DNA of 64,000 bases from Entonaema liquescens (Eukaryota; Ascomycota; Sordariomycetes; Xylariales; Xylariaceae). This document shows positions 47,952-58,456 of the stretch, in pieces (position 1 is the stretch's first letter; every line of letters starts with the position of its first letter). The notes below the pieces were generated by a model, which was not told the DNA's origin, did no database searches, and was given only the letters and a program-made list of their open reading frames with translations. The DNA is taken from the NCBI GenBank assembly GCA_902805475.1, contig CADCSX010000025.1, positions 620,001-684,000 on the forward strand, read 5' to 3'. The position numbers and the translations under genes are program-made.

Positions 47952-49109
47952 TTACTCTACCAATACCTTGCCACTCTCAGGTGCCCCCGGCAGCGCAGCA
48001 TTGGTGACAAATACTCTCGAGACCAAATCGCTCTGATGTCGCTCGATTAGCTCCTTGAGCGCCTCCCTCTCCACCACCAGCCGGCCCGTCTCTAGTAGGT
48101 TCTTGACATCGACATCGTCGATCTCCATCGCGCGCCCGTAATTCGGCACCTCCTCCAACGCCTCGAACAAGCTATCCCTCGGCGTCGTCGTGATGAACGT
48201 GCTTCGCCCGTTGCGCCGCCCCCACTCATTAGCATCCAGCACCTGCCGCGCCCACTTGGCCTTGAAGCTGCGCTGCAAATCGTCCGCGAGCTCTCCCGCG
48301 GCGACGAGCTCGGCGAACTCAGCGGGCAGCGGTAGCTCCATGCCGTCCTGGCACACAACCAGCTCACCCCGACGGTACCGGTAGCTCAGCGCCGTGCGCC
48401 AAGCTAGGTCGTACACCTTGCGCGGCAGCTTGGTGCCGAAGTCGCGGGGCTTGGGGCCGAAGGTCTTGCCGCCGCCGCGCAGCATCGGGGACTGGCGGGT
48501 GCCGAGGCGCGCGCGGCCCATGCCCTTCTGCGGCCGTATCTTGACGTGGGAGCCGTGGACCTCCCACCGCGTCTTCGTCGACGCCGTGCCCTGCCGCGTG
48601 TTGTCCCCCCGTACACGACGGCCAGGTGTAGGATGTCGCGCCGCAGTGGTAGGTGCAGGTGCTTCGCGGACCAGGACTCGAGGCGCTGCGGCTCGAAGGA
48701 CGGGAAGTTGAAGATGGTTAGGGGCACGGTGGTTGCTGTCGTTGGGGAGCGCCCGTTGTTAGTAGGTATGAATCGAGAAGAGCTTTTAGGTTACGTAGGA
48801 GAGTTTGTGCGCTGCGGGGGTGGTGGGTGAAGATGAAGGTGACGGTGAAGGTGAAGGTGAAGGTGTATATACCTGGTCTCCATAAGGAATCTGCGTCTAC
48901 CGAGGTGGTGATTTTAGGTAGAGGAGCCTCTGTTGCCATTGATCGAGTAAATGTCGATGACGGTATCCGATGCTGGGCTCGTTAGCCACTATATAATCCA
49001 TCTATTGAAAATGTGTATAACGCACTGAGACGGCTTCTTTGCATGTTTGTGACGATAGGCTTAGGCCCTTGAAGGCCTCGTTGAGACACCTTACACCCCT
49101 GCTCGCCAT
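47952..49109 (-). CDS. MRPL4: mitochondrial large-subunit ribosomal protein uL4m (YmL6/MRPL4); one apparent frameshift
   Basis: Exons 49026-49109, 48873-48972 and 47952-48735 (introns 53 and 137 nt) give 322 aa if one base is restored. Exon 1 starts MASRGVRCLNEAFKGLSLSS, a mitochondrial leader; the intron between exons 1 and 2 has a clear CTAAC branch point. The uL4 core follows: FPSFEPQRLESWSAKHLHLP, LRRDILHLAVVY, TRQGTASTKTRWEVHGSH, RPQKGMGRARLGTRQSP, RGGGKTFGPKPRDF and LAWRTALSYRYRRGEL. uL4 binds 23S-type rRNA near the peptide exit tunnel. Between AVVY and DNTRQG the frame slips: the C-run at 48605-48610 (minus-strand G6) needs a seventh base. GC content is clearly higher than in neighbouring genes. 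A (GTGAAG)n stretch lies in the second intron. Confidence 0.88.
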
Positions 49110-49421
49110 AACTCCGGTCGTTTAAGGGCGCACCCGTTGCAATTGGAACTTCCAAGTGTATTCGCCGGCGAGGGTGTCGATAGCACAATTGAAAGACGCA
49201 GAACTCAATCAAACCTCGGAAAAATTAAAGATGCAAAGCTAAAGCGGTACGTAGATACTTGATATCGATAGAAGTTTGGCGGAGTGTGCCGGCCACTAGG
49301 ACGCCGCACTTCTAATTTTATAGTGGAGTCATCGAGCTTCAAAAAGTTCCGTCTTTTCTATCGATTATCCTCCTCTGTTATAACCCACCACCAAAAACCA
49401 CAGTCTCGACAGACCCGAGCC
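49110..49421. promoter_or_regulatory. 312-bp bidirectional promoter of two mitochondrial ribosomal protein genes
   Basis: The start codons of uL4m (minus) and mL38 (plus) are 312 bp apart and point away from each other. Shared regulation of two proteins of the same particle is an inference from arrangement only. No specific site is called. Confidence 0.6.
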
Positions 49422-51351
49422 ATGTCGAGCTGTCAGAGGGTCGCAAGGCCCCTAGTGCAGTCTCTTCGACAGGAGCGCCTGTTCCTGCAGAGCGCATCGC
49501 ACTTCTCGCGATCTTTCTCGAGGAGTGCAGCGCGGCAAGATGAGGATTCTACAAACACAACTACAACCACGGCCAATTCTACTGGTACTACTCCGCCAAC
49601 GGCTTCTACGAACCCGATAGACAAGCTTGAGGCGGCTAGCAAGGCCAATGGCAGCGCAGATGACAGTACCAATGGATCCGAGTCTAAGAAAGTGCGCATG
49701 AAGGAGCGATTATTGGACCGAGAGACTACGACGGCGCACTGGGCCGAGTGGAAGCTCGTGCGCATGGGTACGCCGCCCGTTGGTTCGCGACGTCGCCGTG
49801 CTGCCATACGTACTTCCGAGAACGTGCCTTTCGAGCAGCTGCCTTACCAATGCTTCCAGGAGGCCCGCAAGATCCTACAAGAAGACCGCCAGGAGAAGAT
49901 CCGGGCCATCGCAAAGGAGCTAGCCAAGATCAAGAGGCTCGAGGAAACCCCGGCCGACCAGGTTCACGGCGGCGAGCACAAGAAGAACTTGCGCTTAGCT
50001 AGCTTAAGAAAGTGGGTGGAGGAGCTCAAGATTTTGGCGGACGTCAACGATCCTGTTGTTAAGCGGAAGTTCGAAGATGGTCTTGGTAAGTCTTTTCTTT
50101 TCTTCTCCTTTTTATTTATTTATTCTCATTCTTTAATGTATTTGAGCTATTGGGCGTCGCGTTGGTATTTTTCCGAATTTTTGTGCACATTTTATATTGC
50201 TGGGATGATAGGGGTTGGGCCAAATTCGACAACTCCTGGTTGCTGAGACTGGAGTGGATTTGGCAACAAGACTGGTTTATAAAAAGAATAACCGACAATT
50301 CTATCACATATGACCATAGGATCTGGAAAACTCGGGATCCCGTCCGCTCTCCCATAGATAAGCCAGATACCGCCGGATTAGTAGTTGGGTCGGTGACGAC
50401 CAGCGAATCCCCGGTGTTGTATGTTTTTTGTCTCCTTTTTTTTTTTTTTTTTTCTCTTCCTCTTCCTTCATTTTTGGTTACTCAGTCCTCATTGGTCCTA
50501 TTATATTAAAATTTTTTTCGGAATTTAATATATATGCTAATAATCTCATAGGGGACATGGACAAGCCCATCTATCGCTATTATGCTGAGCGTAAATGGCG
50601 TGGCTTACCTTATCGTGTCATTATGCAACGTATCAAGACTCTAAATATCGTCCCCGATATACTACCCAAGTTTGAACCCGTTGCAGACGTTCAGCTCTTC
50701 TTCCGACGAATCAAGGTTAACCCCGGTGCTATCCTTGATTCCCTGATAACAGAGGTGCCGCCGCGCCTGAAAGTTCAAGTCTTCAACCCTGGCGAACGTC
50801 TCGTCTCAGTTGTAGTTATAGACTCGGACGTTCCCAACGCAGAGACGGATTCTTTTGAAAGGCGGTGTCACTACCTTGCGGTAAACGTTCCTATCTCACC
50901 CAACCAACCTTCTCTGCCCCTAGGTAAGGTCAACAAGGGGAGCCAACTCGCCGTACCGTGGCTTCCAGCTTTCTCTCAAAAGGGCGCACCGTATCACCGA
51001 TTATCGGTGTTTGTTTTAGAGCAGAAACCAGGGGAAATCTTAGATATTGCTAAGCTGCGGGAGTTATACTCTAAGCGGGATGGATTCAGTCTTAAGAGTT
51101 ACCGAGACAAGTTTGGCCTCACGCCAGTTGGCTTCAACATCTTCCGAACTATCTGGGATAATAACACTGCCGCCGTCATGGAGAGGGCCGGTGTGCCGGG
51201 TGCCGATATCCAGTTCAAGTTCAAGAGAGTGTACTCCCTCAAGGAGGAGAAGAAGCCAAGGGGATGGGAAGCTAAGAGGCAGAAGCCCAAGTACAGAAGC
51301 TTATGGAAGTACAGCAAGAGGATCCATGGTATCTCTCGCGGCCGTCGATAA
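49422..51351 (+). CDS. MRPL35: mitochondrial large-subunit ribosomal protein mL38 (MRPL35), PEBP-like
   Basis: Exons 49422-50085 and 50552-51351 give 487 aa. The start MSSCQRVARPLVQSLRQERL is an Arg/Ser-rich mitochondrial leader. A Thr/Ser-rich linker follows, then a basic helical region (SKKVRMKERLLDRETTTAHW, EARKILQEDRQEKIRAIAKE). Exon 2 carries the phosphatidylethanolamine-binding-protein-like fold characteristic of mL38: YRYYAERKWRGLPYRVIMQR, NPGERLVSVVVIDSDVPN, FERRCHYLAVNVPIS, PAFSQKGAPYHRLSVFVLEQ and the basic end RSLWKYSKRIHGISRGRR. The intron, 466 nt, is three to nine times longer than the others here because it contains a complete 5S rRNA gene in the same direction. Donor GTAAGT and acceptor after GCTAATAATCTCATAG join in phase. 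Confidence 0.94.
50278..50284 (+). promoter_or_regulatory. TATA box upstream of the 5S rRNA gene
   Basis: TATAAAA lies 28 bp before the first base of the 5S gene. Neurospora 5S genes need a TATA box at about this distance, so the position supports a functional Pol III promoter. Confidence 0.7.
50306..50424 (+). rRNA. 5S ribosomal RNA gene inside the mL38 intron
   Basis: 119 nt closely resembling filamentous-ascomycete 5S rRNA: ACATATGACCATAGGATCTG at the start, GGAAAACTCGGGATCCCGTC next, then TTAGTAGTTGGGTCGGTGAC, GACCAGCGAATCCC and TTGTATGT at the end. The ends pair (ACATATGAC with GTTGTATGT, two wobbles). Helix II is kept by paired changes: ATCTGG pairs with CCAGAT, where the Neurospora form as I recall it has GTGTGG and CCACAC. 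Compensatory change argues for a functional gene rather than a decayed copy. It is followed directly by a T6 run. 5S genes are dispersed in many such fungi, but this copy sits within the intron of, and on the same strand as, a Pol II gene. Confidence 0.9.
50424..50429 (+). terminator. T6 Pol III terminator of the 5S gene
   Basis: Six Ts directly at the 5S 3' end, with a much longer T-run about ten bases further on that may act as a back-up and also as the intron's pyrimidine tract. Confidence 0.75.
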
Positions 51352-52196
51352 ATTTATTATCGATGTTAATGTATCATATGTACATATACCAAAAGAGACG
51401 AATCGTAAATGGACCCCGGTCACGTCGAAGCCTGGTTGTGACCCGGTATATGACCGATAGTTCAACCCGCGTGCCTCTTTAATAGGCAGAATCCAAAGCC
51501 CTATTGAAACTAGGACCTGGAATTAGCTAACTCGCTATTTCTATATCAGCTCTAAGGTTCGTGTATATACCCTCGTAGGTAGGCATTGCTTTAACCCAAA
51601 AGGTTTACGAATATCCAATAACTGAAAATAAGAGACTCGATCCATCTCCAAGGCTCGATTCTCCAATAGCAGTAGACCTATTACCCAGAAGCTCAAATCC
51701 CCAATTCGAGCTAGGACATAGTAACCCCACAATTATTATCACGATATTCCCAGGGCCGAAGACGACATCACACCCTACCGCACCCAGAACGATTTACGGC
51801 TGCAACCAGGGCCGGAATTTGTAAATTGCCGCCGCAGCTATTGGCGCGTTCGAGTCATCGTTATCTAGCCATCGCAACATCAAGAGTGGGAATGGTAGAA
51901 TCGGTAATGGTTTCCCAAAAAGATGATAGTTCGCCGTCCCGGACAGGCGAGCCATCGTGGTTTTAGGGGAGCTTTAAAATCCTGCCGCTTGTAAAAGTTC
52001 ACCTGTGCCGTATCGGAATCTTGCCTACTGGTTCTGGCACTTTTAATTAGTGTAGTTAGGGTCTTGACTATCGAACCGTGTGGTTCCAGATCGTTGGGTT
52101 TGTGGTGATTTATATATATACCTAGTGCTGGTCACCCCTTCACAGGGAGTTAATTGGTAATGCTATACTGAGGTTCTTTCCCGGTATACAAACAAT
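51352..52196. other. intergenic between mL38 and MFS genes
   Basis: No ORF or RNA is supported. It holds the 3' UTR of mL38 and the promoter of the transporter. Confidence 0.5.
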
Positions 52197-54578
52197 ATGG
52201 CGTCCCAAGTCACGGAATCTCTAGCGGTCGCGGCTACAGCCACGGCACCGACGAAGACGGCCGCGCAGCTGATCGCTGAAACGGGCGTGAACGCGAAAGA
52301 AGAAGAGGGCCTGAGCACGCCGTCCGACGGCGAGTCGAGAGATGGTGGTCCGTATTTCCACCAGCACATCGAGCGGAACGGCCAGCAGGTCCTCGTCAGC
52401 TGGACGAAGGAAGAGGAGCGGCGCGTCGTCCGCAAGGCGGATTACTTGTTTCTTCCTATATTCGCCGTACGTATCTAACCTACCTACACCCGCGTACTTA
52501 TATGTACCTACATATATTTCCTTGCCAGTTGTCGAGTATATATATATATATGCTTGTTGTGTTGATTCTTAACGTCCTAACTCCTCGCGCCTCACAGCTC
52601 ATGTTCACGTGGATGGCCATCGACCGCACCAACGTCTCGGGCGTCCTGACGTCGACTTTCCTCAAGGACACGCACATGACGCGGGACCAGGCGAACACGG
52701 GCGTCTCGCTGCTCTGGTTCGGGATCGTGTTGTTGGAGATCCCTTCTAATGTGAGCTAGCCTAGTACCTACTTTCTTTCTTTCTTTCTTTCTTTCTTTTC
52801 CTCCTCGACTTCCACCCTATCAAAAAGAAACAAAACTACCTACCTAGTGTTGTTCTCTACTTAGTTTTGCAAAATAATTAACCTCGGGTAGATCGTCCTC
52901 CACCGCGTCGGCCCCCACTACTGGATCCCGCTGCAGGTCGTCGTCTGGGGCGTCATCGAGGTCCTGCAGATGTTCGTGCGCAACGCCGGCGGGTGGTACG
53001 CCGCCCGCCTGTTCCTCGGACTCGCCGAGAGCGGGTTTATCCCCGGCAGCCTGTACGTGCTGTCGCGGTGGTACACGCAGGACGAGCTCGCGAGCCGCAC
53101 CACCGTGTTCTTCTTCGGGCCCTCTATCTCCGCTGCTTTCGGCTCGTTGATCAGCGCCGGGGCCCTGAGCATTGAGGGCGCGAGGGGACTGTTTGGGTGG
53201 CAATGGTGGGTTATCCTAGCTTCTAAGTGGTTTGCTCGTGGGGGTGTGCCTGCTGTGTGCTGACTGTGGTGGGTTTTGCAGGATTTTTCTGATTTGTGGT
53301 ATTTCGACTATAGGTGAGAATATCTGGCTCTGCTTTATATAGCTGTGGACTTCGAAATGACTAACTGACTATGCGTTCCAGCTACCGGCCTCATAGCCTT
53401 TACTCTCGTGCCCAAGTCCCCTCACCATACGGACCGCCTTCTTGGAGGCCTGGTTCCGTGGCGTGGGTGGCTTTCCGAGCGCGAAGCAGATGTCTTTGTG
53501 GCGAGGATAATCAGGGCCGATCCGAAGAAGGGACAGGCTGCTACTATGAGCATTGGGCTTAAGGACATGTAAGTTCCGATCCTCTAAACGCTTGCTAGAG
53601 AGTTTGGTGTTTGTTAACGTGTCTTTCTAGAACCGACGTACTTTTCAGCTGGACTACCTGGCCGTACCTAATAATCTGTCTAAGTGGTCTCCAGTCCGCC
53701 GGTGGTTTATCAACCTGGGGAGCAACCATCGTCCAGTCTCTAGGCTTCACCAGCATCCGTGCAAATCTGCTCAACGCCCCTGCGCCCGTTCTCTCGGCTT
53801 TATTCGCACTCGTTTTATCCTGGTTCGTAGACCGATATAAGCGATTCGGATATACCATCATGTTCGCTGCAGTTTGGACTATAGCCGGGCTCATAGCTCT
53901 TTACGTAGGTCCATTTACCCCTATTCCGAGGAAATAGTCTTAAGGCTAACAACGTAAAAGAACCTACCGGTTACTACCGAGGCGTCGTGGTCTTTCTACG
54001 CTGCTTATCTCGTGACGGTTGCTGCTCCGTGAGATAAACCTCCTATCACCCTTACTAGTAGCGTATACTGACCTGGCTTCGCAACGTAGAGGTTGGCAGC
54101 CCCTGAATGTGACGTGGTTGTCCCTGAACCAGAAGACGCCGCAGAAGCGTGCCATTGCATATGCAGTATACAGTATGTAAAGCCCATATCATTCCATCTC
54201 ATAACTAAGCAGAGGATATTCTAACAATTGTTCTCAGTTGGTTGCTCAAACTTGGGCGGGACATACGGAAACCAGGTGTTCAGAGGAGTAAGTCATCTAC
54301 TCTTATCACTCCCTTGCTCCCTACCCTACCTATGAGAGTAATGATCATTAATATATATTTCCTTCCCTTCCATTTAGTCCGACGCACCCTTATACCGCAG
54401 AGCTTGGGCAGCGTGCTTGGCTCTCGGTGCCGTGTGGATTGCTACGCTTATCGTTCAAACGTCCTTGTTCAAGTGGTCGAACCATCGTTTCGCTAAGAAA
54501 GTGCGCGATGACCCGTCCTTGGAGGCTGAGGCGCTATATACGGATCGGAAGGGTCGTAAGCACCAGTACTATTGGTAG
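52197..54578 (+). CDS. MFS transporter, allantoate permease (Dal5)-like
   Basis: Ten exons rebuilt by phase: 52197-52466, 52598-52750, 52892-53205, 53282-53313, 53382-53568, 53631-53904, 53961-54028, 54090-54172, 54238-54287, 54378-54578, giving 543 aa with no frame break. The N-terminal ~75 residues are cytosolic and acidic. About twelve membrane segments follow. The anion:cation symporter subfamily is suggested by MFTWMAIDRTNVSGVLTSTF, VVWGVIEVLQMFVRNAGGWY, ARLFLGLAESGFIPGSLYVL and the late NQKTPQKRAIAYAVYIGCSN. Such proteins import organic anions with protons (allantoate, vitamins, aromatic or sulfonated acids). The substrate cannot be read from sequence. Neighbouring dioxygenase and monooxygenase genes suggest an aromatic or N-containing substrate, as inference. 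Confidence 0.9.
52771..52799. repeat. (CTTT)n microsatellite in MFS intron 2
   Basis: About seven CTTT units within the intron 52751-52891. It partly explains why that intron is longer (141 nt) than its neighbours. Confidence 0.9.
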
Positions 54579-54843
54579 AGGTAAGTTGGAGTTGTTTGCT
54601 CGGCTTGAACTAGTTGGTTTTCGATAGAGCGCGATTATAGGTATACCTATAGAATTATTATTATTCGATACAATTATCCGATAGAATCATCCCATAAGGC
54701 GGGCAAGTAATAACACTTGAAATCTAGTCTTATTTATTCTCATGTTTGCTCCATTTATAGGCGGTGTTATTAAACCCAGTTGTATCTAAAATATTATTCA
54801 ATATAAAATGACTCTACTATAAGTCTAATAAACTAAGTGAGTC

Positions 54844-55960
54844 CTAAGTAAACCGCACATTCAAATACGACATCCCAGGCTCCACCACATCAACACCCAG
54901 GGGCACAGCATCCTCCGCATCCCCCGCCGCTCCAGCAGCTACAAGCAGCGGCGTGAAATGTTCTACTGTCGGGTGCGAGCGGCGGAATTCCGGCAGCGAC
55001 TCTAGCTGCAGTAGAGCTTTTTTACGCTCCGCAGCATTACGCTTCGTAACAGCTTCTCGTAGATATGTATCGAAATCTCGCGACTCTTCCAAGACTTTCT
55101 GTCGCGCGAGTTCCCTCGCTTCATCCGACGGCGCGTCCCGGATCTCCGCAATGGAGGAGAATGAGTGTACGGCCATGCCGGAGGCAACGATAAGATATCC
55201 CTCGTTGCTGAGTTGGCATTCGTATCAGTAAGGTGCGTTCGAAGTATAAAGACTTGGTATAGAAGAACTCACCGGAGGGATGCAACGGCCTCTCCCAGTC
55301 GGATCTGGCTTTCTAGGTCATAGCCGTAGTAGGTAGAGACCTGAACGATAGGAACATCGAGAGGGTTCTCGGGCGGGAACATGAGCCTGAAGGGAACCCA
55401 GACGCCGTGGTCAACGCCGCGTTCTGTCCGCTTCGCCTTGATCCCGGACTTTGTGAGATGTCTCCAGACCTCGGTTGCTAGCTCAGGAGCGTCCTCATGC
55501 GGCCAGTCGTAGTCGTAGACAAATGGCGCCGAGTCGTGGAAATCATTGACAAAATCGTGCTAATTTTGGTATCAGTATCTTCATTTAGGGATCTTCTCTT
55601 TTACTGGTTGGGTAGATATATTCCCCTTACCATGATATATGTTCCTCTCTTCACATTGACTATATCAATTATGTTAGTTATATATAATATAGGCGTATAC
55701 TAATCTTCTCGTGCAAGTGGATAGAATTCAATCTCACCTTCTATTACCCCGGGGCCGTGGATCTCTCCAGCCTCAAAGTGACCACTAAATGTGAGTATAG
55801 CTTTGGGTCGGGGTGATATTGCACGGATCTCCTCACCGACGGCACGGAGATTATCCTGTACGATCCGGTTTTGCGGCGATTCCCTAAACAAGAGGCCCAC
55901 TCCGGCATGTCCGATAAAGTAGACCGGAAGCGGTCGGTCGGGCGCAACGGCGGACGGCAT
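54844..55960 (-). CDS. DODA-type extradiol aromatic ring-opening dioxygenase (LigB superfamily)
   Basis: Exons 55738-55960, 55631-55659, 55273-55559 and 54844-55207 (introns 78, 71 and 65 nt) give 300 aa. The second exon is only 29 nt. Expected metal/active-site histidines are present: H18 in FIGHAGVG, H61 in FSGHFEAGEIHGP, the histidine of RGVDHGVWVPFRLMFP and that of ASGMAVHSFSS. The family (plant DOPA 4,5-dioxygenase, bacterial YgiD) uses a metal at three histidines to open catechol rings next to the hydroxyls. The real substrate here is unknown. It faces the MFS gene tail to tail (265 bp) and diverges from the monooxygenase across 879 bp, consistent with a small pathway. Confidence 0.92.
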
Positions 55961-56839
55961 ATCGGGAGCGACTTGGATAAATAATTCTTATGTTATATAT
56001 AGCCGATGCGTATGAATCTATTCGCTATATCTCTACCAAATCCTGCAAGTAATTGTGCAGGAGGTAATACGACGGGGTCTCCATCCTTCTACAGGACAGC
56101 ATGGATATCATTCGCTTTAAAGCATTCGTTGCCGCTGTAGTACATATCGGAAGCATGCTGATGGTGAGAGGGGTTGAGGATCTGAGGAACGTTGTGTGGC
56201 CATACATAGTACATTTGTTTGTTACGTGCAGATAGTATAGGATGGCGTGATCGCTACCCTGCGCCGTTTCTAGCCTCCAAATCGCGACCGTTCTTCTGAA
56301 TGGCCCACCATCGATTAGATGTTATCAGAACACTTAGGTTATATTGAAACGTACCTTTAAGTCAATATCAATTTTATAGAGCCGACTCCCCAAATGTGTA
56401 TAGTCCTTTATAGCTGAGCTGCCGACGTTTCGTCCCGAACTTCAATTGCGGCGCATGGTGAGAACGTATACCGTTCCGGTGGTAGAGAGAGGAGTAGGTA
56501 GCAGCACATAGTTCTCCACAATGTCTATAATCCCTACTGTGCCATCCAACCTGGCCAACCTCTTTGGCGTGCTCGGGTTAAACGCAGACGCCATCGCGGC
56601 AAGTGTCACGCAATGCAGCATCCTTATCGGTGAATGAGCTCCCTGCGCTTCTCCTCACGAGAGCAGATTGGCTCGATGGCTAGTACATAAAAGCCGTCGC
56701 TTTGCAGTTCTGGGCTTCTCTCTTTAACGCTTAAGCAAAGCCGGATACGTGAACCCGCAGGTACAAGCTGTAAAGGGAATAAGACGTCTAGGTGTTACGC
56801 TATTGAGACCCTCCTTCTCAAGACTACTATAGGTTTACC
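55961..56839. promoter_or_regulatory. divergent intergenic region, dioxygenase / monooxygenase
   Basis: It presumably carries both promoters. A 38-codon ATG frame at 56521-56637 has a hydrophobic end faintly like the last part of a hydrophobin but is too short to call. Nothing else is supported. Confidence 0.45.
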
Positions 56840-58456
56840 ATGACGGTCAAGGCTCGCCGTGTGGCTGTTATTGGGGCCGGACCTTCCGGCGCGATAGCCA
56901 CGGATGCGCTGGCCAAGGAGCAGGCGTTTGATACAATCCGGGTATTCGACCGGCGAGCCGGGATCGGTGGTACGTGGGTTTATACGCCTCACTTACCGAC
57001 AGCAATCCCGTCCCTTAGCGACTTGGTATCGGGCAAGGCAGACGTTGCTGTCCCGGTTCCGAAACAGCTACCAGCCGTTACACTGCCGTCCGATGAGATC
57101 AATAGTCACCAGCGGCGTTTCTCAGATACAGCGCTCCACGAGAACCTGCACAGTAACATCACCCCACCTATCATGAGCTACACTCAAGAACCTTTCCCAA
57201 ATAAGCTTTCCCCTCGTACATTAGCTGAGTACGGTCCCGGGGCCCCCTTTCGTCACCACACGGTAATCCGTGAGTGGATTGAGGGCATCTTCTCCCGCGG
57301 CGGGCACGAGAAGCTTCTTGAACTAAATACAACTGTGGAGCGGGCCGAGAAGGTCGGTAGCGAGTGGGTGTTAACGCTAAGGAAAGAATCCTCGGGTAGG
57401 AATTACTGGTGGAGAGAGACATTCGATGCCCTTGTTGTTGCGACTGGACACTACAACGTCCCTTGGTTCCCGAGTATCCCGGGCCTCCTAGAGTACGACC
57501 AGAAATTCCCCGGGAGAATACAGCATAGCAAGCACTTCCGCAATGGGTCAAAATTCAAGGGAAAAGTAAGCAAGCGGATATCGTAAACTGCCTTACCACC
57601 CAATTAAAAGGTACTAATATCTGCAATAGCGAGTGGTCGTAGTAGGTGGCTCTATATCAGCACATGAGGTTGTCCACGAAGTCCTCGACTCAGCTCAGAG
57701 CCCCGTTTATGCATCCTTAAGAGGGGAGCCCATCCCGGCCTTCGGGTGGGAGCCGTTCTTACATCCGGACATAGCCGTCAAAAAGAGATTACAAACCTCG
57801 ACCCAGAGACTGGGCGCGTCACCTTTGCTGACGGTTCGACCCTCGATGATGTGGATTATATTATCTTCGGAACAGGGTACACCTTCAGCGTGCCGTACAT
57901 CGAGCACGTGCAAGACCGCATAAGGAATGCGTATCGTCGCCTTCCCGGGGTCTACCAGCACACGTGGGATATTGAAGATCCGACGCTGACTTTCGTCGGA
58001 ATGGTAAGCATTCCCTACCTAACCCAAACCAACAGTTCATTATAAATACCAGCATGAATGAGAGAGACTAACTCAACTTGATTGCACTAGCTTGGAGGCG
58101 GCTTCACGTTCAAAGTGTATGAATGGCAGGCCGTCGCAGTTGCGCGACACCTCGCCGGCCGAGCTAAAGCGCTACCTCCCATCCCAGAGCAGCTCGAGTG
58201 GGAGCGGAAGCGGGTCGCCGAGCGGGGTGGCGGTAAGGATTACTACTCGATCGCGCCGGACTACGGTGCTTTCTTCGAGTTCTTGCGCGGCATAGCCGGA
58301 GAACCGGCTCCGGGAACGACCGGCCGTGTACTCCCTCAGTTTGACGAGAAGTGGCTTGAACTATGGGCAGGTATGATCACTCATAAGATAGAAGGCTTCC
58401 AGCGGAAGAGGAAGAGGGCAGAAGAGGCGAAGGGAGTTGTGAAGGCGAAGTTGTGA
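56840..58456 (+). CDS. flavin-containing monooxygenase; one apparent frameshift
   Basis: Exons 56840-57565, 57630-58003 and 58091-58456 (introns 64 and 87 nt) give 488 aa after one base is restored. The FAD-binding Rossmann motif is GAGPSG at residues 12-17 with the acidic VFDRRAGIGGTW strand end. The FMO fingerprint FPGRIQHSKHFR follows (F-x-G-x3-H-x3-F type), then the NADPH site VVVVGGSISAHEV, and later DYIIFGTGYTFSVP, the usual C-terminal GTGY element. Such enzymes add one oxygen atom from O2 to N, S or carbonyl carbon. In exon 2 the frame fails after HPDIAVKK: the A-run 57780-57784 needs one more A to give KEITNLDPETG. The flanking coding sequence is intact, so assembly error is likelier than decay. 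It lies divergent from the dioxygenase. Confidence 0.86.

Noticed and set aside
56521..56637. 38-codon ORF faintly like a hydrophobin C-terminus
   Set aside because: Too short, lacks the cysteine pattern, and has no upstream exon.
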